Assembly (NCBI GenBank): GCA_028717525.1 | Contig: JAQUNT010000065.1 | Coordinates: forward strand, 1 to 8,691 | DNA: 8,691 nucleotides | Source of the DNA: Elusimicrobiota bacterium | GTDB lineage: Bacteria; Elusimicrobiota; Elusimicrobia; UBA1565; UBA9628 | Direction: 5' to 3' | Shown here: piece by piece, positions 1 to 7,065 of the stretch | Layout: each line of letters opens with the position of its first letter | How positions within the stretch are numbered: the first letter of the stretch is position 1 | The notes under the pieces: generated by a model | Databases searched by the model: none | Seen by the model: only the letters and a program-made list of their open reading frames with translations | Told to the model about the DNA's origin: nothing | Translations under genes and position numbers: made by a program

Positions 1-30
1 GAGCAGGGCTGCGCAGGCCAGGGCTCTCAT
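1..30 (-). CDS. Start of an unidentified gene (5' fragment, 10 codons)
   Basis: On the minus strand an ATG at 30-28 overlaps the TGA stop (29-27) of the upstream beta-barrel gene in an ATGA arrangement, the classic sign of translational coupling. The ten visible codons read MRALACAALL, which looks like the start of a secretion signal: one basic residue followed by an Ala/Leu-rich run. The rest lies outside the window. A lipoprotein, periplasmic or outer-membrane protein is possible, but the family cannot be named. There is no Shine-Dalgarno sequence before the ATG, as expected if translation is re-initiated from the overlapping stop codon. The overlap and signal-like start are seen; that this is a real gene is inference. 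Confidence 0.5.
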   Translation of the reverse strand, partial: MRALACAALL

Positions 31-788
31 GGCCGGGGGCCGAAGGTCAGCTGATAGGCGAGATAGCTCTGCGTGAGCGTCGGGCCGTGGAGGTCGCGGC
101 CGATGGTCATCATGATATGGTGGCGGTCCGTCAAGTTGACGACCAGTCCGGCGTTGCAGGAGACCCGGGCCGAGCCGCCGTCGCTCTGCGGGCTCAGGTA
201 GAAGAGCTCGGCGCCGGGCGACCAGCGCTCATCGATATTGTACTGCGCCTGCCAGCCGGCCTGAAGGTAGCCGCGGTTGCCGGCGCCGGGGTTGAACCAC
301 CAGCCCCCGCCGCCGTAGCTCTGCCATCGGCCCATGGTCTTCTGGAGCCACACCGGGAGGAAGACGGGGGTGTCGACGCCGCCCAGGCCCTGGGCGCGGT
401 CGCCGGTCGGGGCTTCGACCAGCGGGAAGACGCCGACCATGGGCCGGGAGGCCGTCTCCCGGACGAAGCGGTATTTGGCGCCGAGCTCGATGGCCCCATT
501 GCCGTAATGGAAAGGCCCGCCGGCGGGCCTGCGCCAGGAGAGCGGGGCGATGATGTGGAGCTGCAGGTCCGGGGCGGCGCCGTAGTTGACCTCGGCGTGC
601 GGCAAGGTCCCGGACCAGCCCGCGTCGTCGTGGAAGAGCTGGGAGGCGAGGTAGATCTCCCAGTGTTTGTATGCGACGGGTTCGGGGTCGTCCGTGACGT
701 AGGGCGGCCCCGCGCGCAGGCGCGCGGGGACCAGCAGGCAGAAAACCAGCGCTGCGGCCTTGAAGGCTTTCTCCCAAAATGGTCTCAT
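27..788 (-). CDS. Exported outer-membrane beta-barrel, MetA/phenol-degradation-like family
   Basis: The protein has 253 residues. A clear type I signal peptide occupies residues 1-26: basic start with R2, K7 and K10, a hydrophobic core AAALVFCLLV, and likely cleavage after RLRA, leaving a mature start GPPYVTDDPEP. That mature start (xPPxVTDDPEPVxYxHWE) is characteristic of bacterial outer-membrane proteins annotated as transporter or 'putative MetA-pathway of phenol degradation' (Pfam Phenol_MetA_deg type). The remainder alternates polar and hydrophobic/aromatic residues in short strands with Gly/Asn/Asp turns, as in an outer-membrane barrel, and ends near YLAYQLTFG. The true substrate is unknown and the pathway name should not be taken as function. 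The ATG at 788-786 is chosen because it places the signal peptide at the N-terminus; the frame stays open to 1181 only as a shadow of the response regulator. No Shine-Dalgarno is visible. Its stop overlaps the next minus-strand start (ATGA), and its start lies 6 bases from that of the divergent response regulator. Confidence 0.8.
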   Translation of the reverse strand: MRPFWEKAFKAAALVFCLLVPARLRAGPPYVTDDPEPVAYKHWEIYLASQLFHDDAGWSGTLPHAEVNYGAAPDLQLHIIAPLSWRRPAGGPFHYGNGAIELGAKYRFVRETASRPMVGVFPLVEAPTGDRAQGLGGVDTPVFLPVWLQKTMGRWQSYGGGGWWFNPGAGNRGYLQAGWQAQYNIDERWSPGAELFYLSPQSDGGSARVSCNAGLVVNLTDRHHIMMTIGRDLHGPTLTQSYLAYQLTFGPRP

Positions 789-794
789 AATGCC

Positions 795-1232
795 ATGGCG
801 CCGGAAGAAGGCGGCCTGGCCTCGGCCGCGGAGAAGCGCATCCTCATCGTCGACGACGAGCCCGACATCGTCGAGGTCCTCGAGGTCCTGCTCCGGAAAG
901 AAGGCTTCCAGATCGACACGGCCACGGACGGGCAGGCCGCCCTGCAGCAGGTCATGAGCCAGCGTCCCGACCTCATCCTCCTCGACCTCAAGCTCCCCAA
1001 GATCCAGGGCCTCGAACTGCTCCGCGTCCTGCAGGCCAACGAGGCCGGCGACGTCCCCATCTTCATCATCACGGGCAAGATGTCCAACCGCGAGACCGAA
1101 CAGGTGGTCAGGCTGGAGCCCAACGTCAAGGGCTTCTACACCAAGCCCGTCAACACCGGGCTCCTGGCCATGAACATCCATACCTTCCTCGGCACCAAGC
1201 CGGCCACGCGCGGCAAGTCCCTGGGCTGGTAG
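795..1232 (+). CDS. Stand-alone response regulator (receiver domain only)
   Basis: The 145-residue protein is a single CheY-like receiver domain with no DNA-binding or enzymatic output domain. After a 12-residue lead, strand beta1 (KRILIVDDEPD, about 14-24) carries the acidic pair D20-D21. The phosphoacceptor is D64 in LILLDLKLP, the conserved Thr is T93 in IIT, and the conserved Lys-Pro pair is K117-P118 in FYTKPV. All catalytic positions are present, so it should accept phosphate from a histidine kinase or phosphotransfer protein; none is encoded in this window. Such single-domain regulators act by protein-protein contact. The ATG at 795 is preferred because the domain begins there; the frame is open upstream to 87, but that part translates to Ala/Gly/Val/Arg-rich shadow sequence. 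No Shine-Dalgarno precedes it. A CATAAT hexamer at 786-791 resembles a -10 box but sits very close to the start. Its stop lies 3 bases from that of the convergent macroglobulin gene. Confidence 0.93.
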   Translation: MAPEEGGLASAAEKRILIVDDEPDIVEVLEVLLRKEGFQIDTATDGQAALQQVMSQRPDLILLDLKLPKIQGLELLRVLQANEAGDVPIFIITGKMSNRETEQVVRLEPNVKGFYTKPVNTGLLAMNIHTFLGTKPATRGKSLGW

Positions 1233-1235
1233 CCC

Positions 1236-4200
1236 CTACCTCTCGATACTCACCGGCCGCGAAGCCGTCCTCCCGAACACCTCCGGCTCGTACATCTGCT
1301 CCACTCGCGCGGCCGGCCAATGGAAGAGGCCGGGGGTCGTGGCCTGCACCAGGTACGAGTACCGGTGCTGCCCCGCGGTCAGGAAATCCGCGAAGATCTG
1401 GATGCGGTCGTCGTAGTTCTCCGCGCGCTCGAATCCCCCCCAGTACTCCCCCCGGGCTCCTTGCTCGGCCAAGGCCCGCGCGTCCTCGCGGCTCTCCACG
1501 CCGAAGCTGGGGTCCACGATCTCGAAGCCCGCGGGCAGGGGGTCCTCCACCGCCACGAAGGTGCGGTCCTGCCTGGTCCTGACCGTGATGGTCACCACGG
1601 CCCGGCCTCCGGCCTTGAGCGTCTTGCCGTAGAGCGGGGTCACCGACTTCTCGATCTCGAAGCCCTCGGAAGCGGCCTGGTCGAAGCCCGCCGGCGCGTA
1701 GGTCTCGGAAAGTGTGTAGTAGAGCCGGCCCGTCCCCGTCTTGGAGAAGCGCAGGCGCGCCTTGTCGCCCGCGCCGAACACCGCCTCGGGCTTGAAGTCC
1801 TTGCCGCGCGCCAGGAGGCTGCGCCCCAGGAACTTCTCGCTCCAGAGCGAGGCCCCGACAGGCAAAGCACTTCCTGATGCCTGTCGGGACGACTCGCTCC
1901 CGCTCGTCGCCCCCCCCTCCAGGGAGAGCTCGGCCGTGAAGGCCGGCGCTTCCTTCTCGTAGCGGCGGTAGAAGTCCTGCAGGGCGCGCAGGCTGGCCGC
2001 GTTCTCCTGCGTGTTGCGCCAGCGGCCTCGGGCCTTGCGCTCGCCCACCAGCCAGTACACCGCCTTCTCGTCGCCCGCGAATCCCCCCTGGGCCTCCAGC
2101 AAGGCCTGCAGGCTCACGGCCGTGGCCTTGACCGTGGAGCCGTGCACCCAGGGCATGCGCGTCTCCTCCGGCTCCTCGAAGTGCAGGGACCTCGGCGCCA
2201 AGCGCGCCTGGTTGAGCAGGTCCGCGGCCAGGATCTGCCGGGCCGCCTGGTCCTTGGAGACCAGGGCCGCGGCCTTGATGAGATAGGCCTTGGCCAGGAA
2301 CGGCAGCTGGTCGCGCCTCTGGAAGAGCTGCTGGAAATAGCCCGGCATGGGCTCGTGGTGCAGGGCCAAGGCGTAGACCCCATAGGCCCGCGAGGCATAT
2401 TCCTCGCTCTCGTTGTACGGATAGGCCCAGTCGCCCTTCCCGGTCAAAGTGGTCTTGAGCCAGGCCACGGCCTTGGCCAGGACCGCGGCGGGCAGGCGGA
2501 AGCCTTCTTTCCCCGCCAGGGCCGCCACCTCCAAGGCATAGGCGGTGACATAGGGATCGGCGCGGCTCGGGCTCGGCCAGTAGGCGAAGCCGCCCGAAGG
2601 GGCCTGGAAGTCGGAGAGACGGTCCAGCTCGCTCTGCACCTTGGCCTTGAGGCTTCCCACCGTGCCCAGGCCGAAGGCGGAGGTCAGCTCCGCGCCCGCG
2701 ATGACCGGCAGCATGCGCGAGAGCCTCTGCTCCAGGCAGCCGTACGGATACTCCAGCAGGAAGCGCGCTCCCTCGCCCAGCCCCGCCAGCGCGGTGGGCG
2801 AGAGCGCGGCCTTCACCGCGCCCACCCCGGGCTGGCTGTCCTTGGGCCGGGCCAGCTCCTCGACCAGCGCTCCCTCCTCCACCACGCCCGTGGTCGCCAC
2901 GGTCTCCAGCCGCTCCGGCGCGCGGACCGGGATCGTCCATTCCAGTCCGTCGGTCTCCGCGCCGGCGGCGGCGCGGAAGGCGAACTTGGCTGAGCCGGGC
3001 TTGACGGCCCGGCACGTCCAGAGCGCCTCCACGGCCGCTCCGGCGGCCACGACCAGCTCGCGCCGCGGCGCGCCCTCCGCGGCCACCGACTCCCCCGCCA
3101 GGGTCATCTCCAGCGTGACCGTGGCCGCGGCGTTCGTGTAGTTGTGCACCACCGCGCCCGCCTCGAAGACGTCCCCGGCGCGCCCCAGCCGCGGCAGGCT
3201 CGGACGCAGGAGCAGGGGCTTCTTGACCGTGAAGCGCGAGTCTCCCGAGCCGAAGCGCTTGCCCGCCTGGGCCACGGCCATGACGCGGAAACGCGAGAGG
3301 TTGTCGGGCAGTCTGAAGCTCACCTGGGCCCTGCCGTCGGGCCCGGCGACCACGGACGGGTTCCAGTACGCGGTCGGCACGAAGCGCGAGCGCAGGTCGA
3401 TGCCCTCCAGCCCCGCGCCCTTGCCCCCCCCGCCGCCCCGGCTCTCGCCCTTCTCGCCGAAGCTGCGCTGTCCGATGACGTAGAGCCGCGAATCCGCCGT
3501 GCCCACCAGGAGCGGCCGGCTCCCGTAGAAATCCGAGAACACGTCCGGGGTCTGATAGCCGGTCAAGGCCAGGACTCCCTCGTCCACGGCGAAGACCGTG
3601 AGCTCGGCTCCGGCCGCGGGGTGGTTGGCCTCGTCGAGGGCCTGCAAGGACACGTTGACCAGACCGCGCGGCCGGTATTCCTCCCGGTCGCTGGAAGCTC
3701 TCACCTTGAGGCGCCGCCCGCCGGGGTCCACGGAGAGGTCCACGTAGCCGAACTTCACCTGCGGCTTGGCCAGGTCGGAGCCGTCCTCCTCGTACCGGGC
3801 CTGGCCGGAGCGGCCCTGCACCAGCATGACGCCCACGAACACGTTGGGCACGTGCCGGTCGCTCAAAGGCACCTCCACGAAGCCCGCCCCGCCGTCCAGC
3901 TGAGTGAGCCAGTGCGCCATCACGCCCTCGCGCTCCAAAGTCACCAAGGCGCGCGAGTGGGGATAGGGCGACTTGACCAGGATGCGGGCCGTGTCGCCCG
4001 GGCGGTAGAGCTTCTTGTCCGCCACGAGCTCGATGATGTCGTTGTCGGATCGGGACCACCAGGCCTGGCCCGCGCCCGTCGCGTAGAAGCAGACCGCGGC
4101 CTCGGCCGCGCGTCCCTGCTCGTCCCGGCCGGACACCGTCAGGAAGTATTCCCCGGGCTGCGCCACCGCATGGGTCCAGGCCGACGTGGAGCCGTCCGTG

Positions 4201-6980
4201 GTCCAGGTGCCGGTCGCCACCGTCGTGTCGCGCTGCTCCGTGACCCACTCCAGGCGGCCTCCCACCCCCGCGCGCTGCGCGCTGAGCCAGTCGCGGCGCA
4301 CGAGCTGGTATTGCGCGGCGAGGCCCCGCGCGGGGGTCCCGTCCGGACGCACGGCCACGATCTGGGCGGACCAGTCCTTGCCCTGCTCCGCGAAATAGCT
4401 CCCGGGCTTGATGCCGAAGTACAGCTCGGCGGGATGCACCACGGCCGTGGCCCGGCCGAAGAGACGCTGCCGCTCCGGGCTCGTGACCCCGGCCTCCAGG
4501 ACGGCGGCCAAGGGGCCGTTGCTGCCGGCCGGGTCCAGGAAGGCGCGGACCTGCAGCTTGCCCTGGCCGTCGAGCCGGCCCGCGCCCGAGCCCGCGACCC
4601 GGCCGGCGCGCGCCTCCTGGCGCCACCAGCCCGGAGAGAAATCGTAGCCCGCGTAGCCCGGGGGCTCGTAGCCGGAAGGCTCCAGACGCAGAGACCAGTC
4701 CGCGGGAGCCTCGGGCATGGGCGCGCCGAAGAGGTACCATCCGTCGAGCACGGCGGTGTAGGTGTCCCGGACGAGATAGGAGGAGAGTCCGGGCGCGACC
4801 TTGACCTCGAATGTCGCGGGCTTGAAGGCCTCGACCCGGAAGCCCTGCGCGAGCTGGATGAACTTCTCCGGATGTCGCGGGCCGCCGCCTTCCTCATCCG
4901 TCTCCGCGGGCCGCACCAGGGCGGAGTCCGCGCCGGCAGGCTCGCTGGCGTTCACGCTCCAGTAGCCGGTGGCCGCGCCCTCGGGCAGGGCCAAAGACCA
5001 GTCGAAGGCCGAATAGCCCGAGACCGCGACCGTGGCCTTGGCCACCACGGCGTCGCGGGAGTCGGTCACCGTGAGCATCAGGACGCGGGGGTCATCGGCA
5101 CGGGCTCCCAGCGGGACCCAGTCCCCGCCCTCCAGGCGGCGCAGGATGCCCTTGAAGCGCACGGTCTCGCCGGGCCGGTAGACGCCCCGCTCCGTGAACA
5201 GGGACCCGGAGAAGCGCTTGGGTCTGGGGTCGGCGTCCGTGGGGATGTCGAAGCGCCAGGGGCTCACTCCGCCGCGCCAGTCCGTGGCCATGACCGCCGG
5301 GCCGGCCGAGTCCCGCGCGAAGACCCAGAGCCGCGGTCTCTGCCAGCGCTTCCAATCCTTGATGCCCAGGCGCCGCCAGCCCGGGGCCCGGGCGAAGCCC
5401 TGCGCGTCGGTCGCGCCCTGCCAGAGGACCCTGTTGTCGTCCCCCCGTATCTCCACGGGCACGCGCCCGTAGGGGGCGCCGGTGCGCAGGAAGGTGGTCC
5501 AGACGAGGACTGAGTCCGGCGAATCCTTGACCGTCAGGCCCACGCGGGTGACGTCGTCGACGGCCTTGAGCCAGCAGCCGCCGGGCTCTTGGACCTGGGA
5601 GAAGACCAGCCCGCCGCGCGCGCCGGGCGGGAACGCTCCCGCGAGGTCGATGAAGGTGCGCAGGCGGGCGTTGCGCCTCAGGGTCAGGTCCCAGAGCTTG
5701 GCCTGCGCCCCCTTGGGGGAGGGGGACTTCTCGCAGTTCCACTTCTCCCCCCTGTAGAACGGCACGAACTCCGCTTCCGGGATGTAGGCCTTCTCCAGGG
5801 GCTCCTGCTGGACGTTGACCGCGTCGACCGGATGGCGCGGCGGCAGGTAGCTCTCGAGGATGCCGAAGCCCGAAGGCATGCGCAGCTTCGGGCAGTAGCC
5901 GCCGGTCTCCAATGTGAAGCGGACGTCCGCGCCGAGCTCGTTGCCGAAAACGTCCTTGAGCCTGCCGTCGATCCTGAAGGCGTAGAGCGTGTCGGGGCGG
6001 TAGTCGAGGTCGGGGAGGTAGTGATAGACCAAGCGCTTCTCGTCGTGCCGCGCCCCGGTCTCCTCGCCCTGCGCCTCGGAGAGCTCGGGCATGGCGGTGG
6101 AAGGCTCCACGCTCATGTGCGCCAGAAGGTCCTTGGCGCGCACGGGGTTGCTGAAGGCCATGCGGAAGCCCGCCGGCAGGCATTCCTGGGCGGGGAACTC
6201 CCCGGCCCGGAAGGAGTACCAGGTCTCGAACACGATATCGCGCTCCGCGGCCAGGCCCAGCCGGCCCTGCGCCGCGAGCAGGCCGGCGCGCAGGCGCAGA
6301 CGATAGGAACGGTCGGGCCGGAGCCGGGCGGGCTTGACGGCCAGGACGTTGGCCGTGCTGGCGCGCGTCCCGTATTCGTCCCCAGGCATGACCTCCTTGA
6401 GCTCCTCCGGCCTGGCCCGCCGCACGCCCGCGGAGACCTCGCCCAGCACGACGCCGCCCAGGTCCCTTTCCTCGAGCGTCAGGAAGTCCCGCGCGCGCCG
6501 AGGGTCCATCTCCATGTTGAAATGCAGGAAGACCTCAGCCTTGGGGTCGATCCACTTCTCCTCATGGCGCGGCCGGCTGTCCACCAGCGCGGGGCGCACG
6601 GTCTCGAAGGTCCAGCTCACCTCGGCGTCCAGGGCCGGGCCGCCCGCCTGCGGCCTGGTCCCGGCCGGGATGGCGGCCCGGAACTCGGTGGCCGGCGGCA
6701 GGGGCGCCTCCGGCTCGAAGGACAGGACCTGGATGCCCTGCCAGCGGCAGCGGCCCTCGACCGCGGGCGCGATCTGGATGGGGCAGAACTTCCCGGCTTG
6801 CTCCGGGGCGTCCAAAGCCGTCATGGGCCGGTTGAAGGTCGCGGTCACGGCCTCCGAGGCGCGGCGGGACTGGGTGGTGCCGGACGGGGTCTTGGCCACG
6901 ACCTGGAGGCTGTCCGCGGCGGCCGCGCCGGGGGCCAGGCACGAGAGCAGGCAGACGGAAAGGAGGGCTCGGCGGTTCAT
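1236..6980 (-). CDS. Bacterial alpha-2-macroglobulin with thioester (YfhM-like, long form)
   Basis: The protein has 1914 residues. It is a periplasmic or surface macroglobulin, a family that traps proteases by covalent capture through an internal thioester. A signal peptide covers about residues 1-21 (MNRRALLSVCLLSCLAPGAAA). Ig/MG-like domains follow. The MG segment with FTERGVYRPGETVRFKG lies near 590-605. A domain starting LVADKKLYRPGDTA near 980 matches the bait-region family. A Gly-rich stretch near 1175-1192 is a plausible bait loop. The core A2M motif (FVPTAYWNP, then a FRLPDNLSRFRVMAVA block) lies near 1195-1240. The thioester motif is YGCLEQ with C1415 and Q1418, intact. The C-terminal MG10-type ending contains YLVQATTPGLFHWPAARVE and MYEPEVFGR. 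It is longer than E. coli YfhM (about 1650 residues). The ATG at 6980 is preferred; an in-frame TTG at 6986 would add two residues and has AAGG five bases upstream. A lipobox is not convincing. No PBP1c gene, the usual partner, is adjacent here. A translated inverted repeat lies at residues ~1698-1709. Confidence 0.95.
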   Translation of the reverse strand: MNRRALLSVCLLSCLAPGAAAADSLQVVAKTPSGTTQSRRASEAVTATFNRPMTALDAPEQAGKFCPIQIAPAVEGRCRWQGIQVLSFEPEAPLPPATEFRAAIPAGTRPQAGGPALDAEVSWTFETVRPALVDSRPRHEEKWIDPKAEVFLHFNMEMDPRRARDFLTLEERDLGGVVLGEVSAGVRRARPEELKEVMPGDEYGTRASTANVLAVKPARLRPDRSYRLRLRAGLLAAQGRLGLAAERDIVFETWYSFRAGEFPAQECLPAGFRMAFSNPVRAKDLLAHMSVEPSTAMPELSEAQGEETGARHDEKRLVYHYLPDLDYRPDTLYAFRIDGRLKDVFGNELGADVRFTLETGGYCPKLRMPSGFGILESYLPPRHPVDAVNVQQEPLEKAYIPEAEFVPFYRGEKWNCEKSPSPKGAQAKLWDLTLRRNARLRTFIDLAGAFPPGARGGLVFSQVQEPGGCWLKAVDDVTRVGLTVKDSPDSVLVWTTFLRTGAPYGRVPVEIRGDDNRVLWQGATDAQGFARAPGWRRLGIKDWKRWQRPRLWVFARDSAGPAVMATDWRGGVSPWRFDIPTDADPRPKRFSGSLFTERGVYRPGETVRFKGILRRLEGGDWVPLGARADDPRVLMLTVTDSRDAVVAKATVAVSGYSAFDWSLALPEGAATGYWSVNASEPAGADSALVRPAETDEEGGGPRHPEKFIQLAQGFRVEAFKPATFEVKVAPGLSSYLVRDTYTAVLDGWYLFGAPMPEAPADWSLRLEPSGYEPPGYAGYDFSPGWWRQEARAGRVAGSGAGRLDGQGKLQVRAFLDPAGSNGPLAAVLEAGVTSPERQRLFGRATAVVHPAELYFGIKPGSYFAEQGKDWSAQIVAVRPDGTPARGLAAQYQLVRRDWLSAQRAGVGGRLEWVTEQRDTTVATGTWTTDGSTSAWTHAVAQPGEYFLTVSGRDEQGRAAEAAVCFYATGAGQAWWSRSDNDIIELVADKKLYRPGDTARILVKSPYPHSRALVTLEREGVMAHWLTQLDGGAGFVEVPLSDRHVPNVFVGVMLVQGRSGQARYEEDGSDLAKPQVKFGYVDLSVDPGGRRLKVRASSDREEYRPRGLVNVSLQALDEANHPAAGAELTVFAVDEGVLALTGYQTPDVFSDFYGSRPLLVGTADSRLYVIGQRSFGEKGESRGGGGGKGAGLEGIDLRSRFVPTAYWNPSVVAGPDGRAQVSFRLPDNLSRFRVMAVAQAGKRFGSGDSRFTVKKPLLLRPSLPRLGRAGDVFEAGAVVHNYTNAAATVTLEMTLAGESVAAEGAPRRELVVAAGAAVEALWTCRAVKPGSAKFAFRAAAGAETDGLEWTIPVRAPERLETVATTGVVEEGALVEELARPKDSQPGVGAVKAALSPTALAGLGEGARFLLEYPYGCLEQRLSRMLPVIAGAELTSAFGLGTVGSLKAKVQSELDRLSDFQAPSGGFAYWPSPSRADPYVTAYALEVAALAGKEGFRLPAAVLAKAVAWLKTTLTGKGDWAYPYNESEEYASRAYGVYALALHHEPMPGYFQQLFQRRDQLPFLAKAYLIKAAALVSKDQAARQILAADLLNQARLAPRSLHFEEPEETRMPWVHGSTVKATAVSLQALLEAQGGFAGDEKAVYWLVGERKARGRWRNTQENAASLRALQDFYRRYEKEAPAFTAELSLEGGATSGSESSRQASGSALPVGASLWSEKFLGRSLLARGKDFKPEAVFGAGDKARLRFSKTGTGRLYYTLSETYAPAGFDQAASEGFEIEKSVTPLYGKTLKAGGRAVVTITVRTRQDRTFVAVEDPLPAGFEIVDPSFGVESREDARALAEQGARGEYWGGFERAENYDDRIQIFADFLTAGQHRYSYLVQATTPGLFHWPAARVEQMYEPEVFGRTASRPVSIER
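1854..1888. repeat. 35-bp perfect inverted repeat inside the macroglobulin gene
   Basis: The arms CCCGACAGGCA (1854-1864) and TGCCTGTCGGG (1878-1888) are exact reverse complements over 11 bp and flank a 13-base loop. The structure is translated in frame within the macroglobulin as roughly SRQASGSALPVG (residues ~1698-1709), inside a Ser/Gly/Ala-rich stretch between strands of a C-terminal macroglobulin-like domain, where an insertion would be tolerated. The perfection of the arms is unusual for coding sequence and suggests an inserted small palindromic element, similar in principle to REP-type or Rickettsia palindromic elements that enter genes in frame. The element's identity and mobility are inference; only one copy is visible in the window. 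Confidence 0.6.
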
Positions 6981-6985
6981 GCCCA

Positions 6986-7015
6986 ATTAGGCCTTTTTTC
7001 GGCCGGACTGGTCAA
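6986..7015 (-). promoter_or_regulatory. Candidate sigma70-type promoter for the macroglobulin gene
   Basis: On the minus strand a TTGACC hexamer (7015-7010; 5 of 6 matches to TTGACA) is followed after 18 bases by CCTAAT (6991-6986; 4 of 6 matches to TATAAT). Transcription would then begin close to 6980, at or next to the chosen ATG, implying a leaderless or near-leaderless mRNA. This position also argues against the alternative TTG start at 6986, which would lie in the -10 element. The match is moderate and unproven. Confidence 0.35.
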
Positions 7016-7028
7016 TGGCGGGACCGGA

Positions 7029-7057
7029 TGCTCAGGACCGCGGCGAGATGCTATGAT
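7029..7057 (+). promoter_or_regulatory. Candidate promoter for the HD phosphohydrolase gene
   Basis: TATGAT at 7052-7057 matches the -10 consensus at 5 of 6 positions. The hexamer 17 bases upstream (TGCTCA, 7029-7034) is only a weak -35. The -10 box ends 8 bases before the ATG at 7066, so the predicted transcript start falls at the start codon or within 2 bases of it. No Shine-Dalgarno sequence is present between them, which is consistent with leaderless translation. Confidence 0.4.
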
Positions 7058-7065
7058 AGTCCCAC

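Noticed and set aside
87..794. N-terminal extension of the response regulator frame
   Set aside because: It is antisense to the beta-barrel gene, has no domain, and the receiver begins just after the ATG at 795.
789..1181. N-terminal extension of the beta-barrel frame
   Set aside because: It is acidic shadow sequence opposite the response regulator; the signal peptide defines the start at 788.
1150..4740. 1196-codon minus-strand frame overlapping the macroglobulin
   Set aside because: It is a shifted frame of the same strand, dominated by Arg/Gly/Ala/Pro, with no domain signature, while the other frame has the full A2M motif set.
3144..5513. 789-codon open frame on the plus strand opposite the macroglobulin
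   Set aside because: It is antisense to an unmistakable gene, its composition is Arg/Gly/Ala/His/Leu-rich low-information sequence, and no family motif is present; a typical shadow in high-GC DNA.
6918..6980. Lipoprotein signal (LLSC) in the macroglobulin leader
   Set aside because: The residue before Ser is Leu, which is poor for a lipobox, the hydrophobic core before Cys14 is too short, and a good AAA cleavage site follows. A lipid anchor cannot be fully excluded, since some macroglobulins are lipoproteins.
6990..7004. GGCC-T6-C-GGCC as a possible intrinsic terminator or operator
   Set aside because: The stem is only four pairs and lies between divergent genes, where no terminator is expected.
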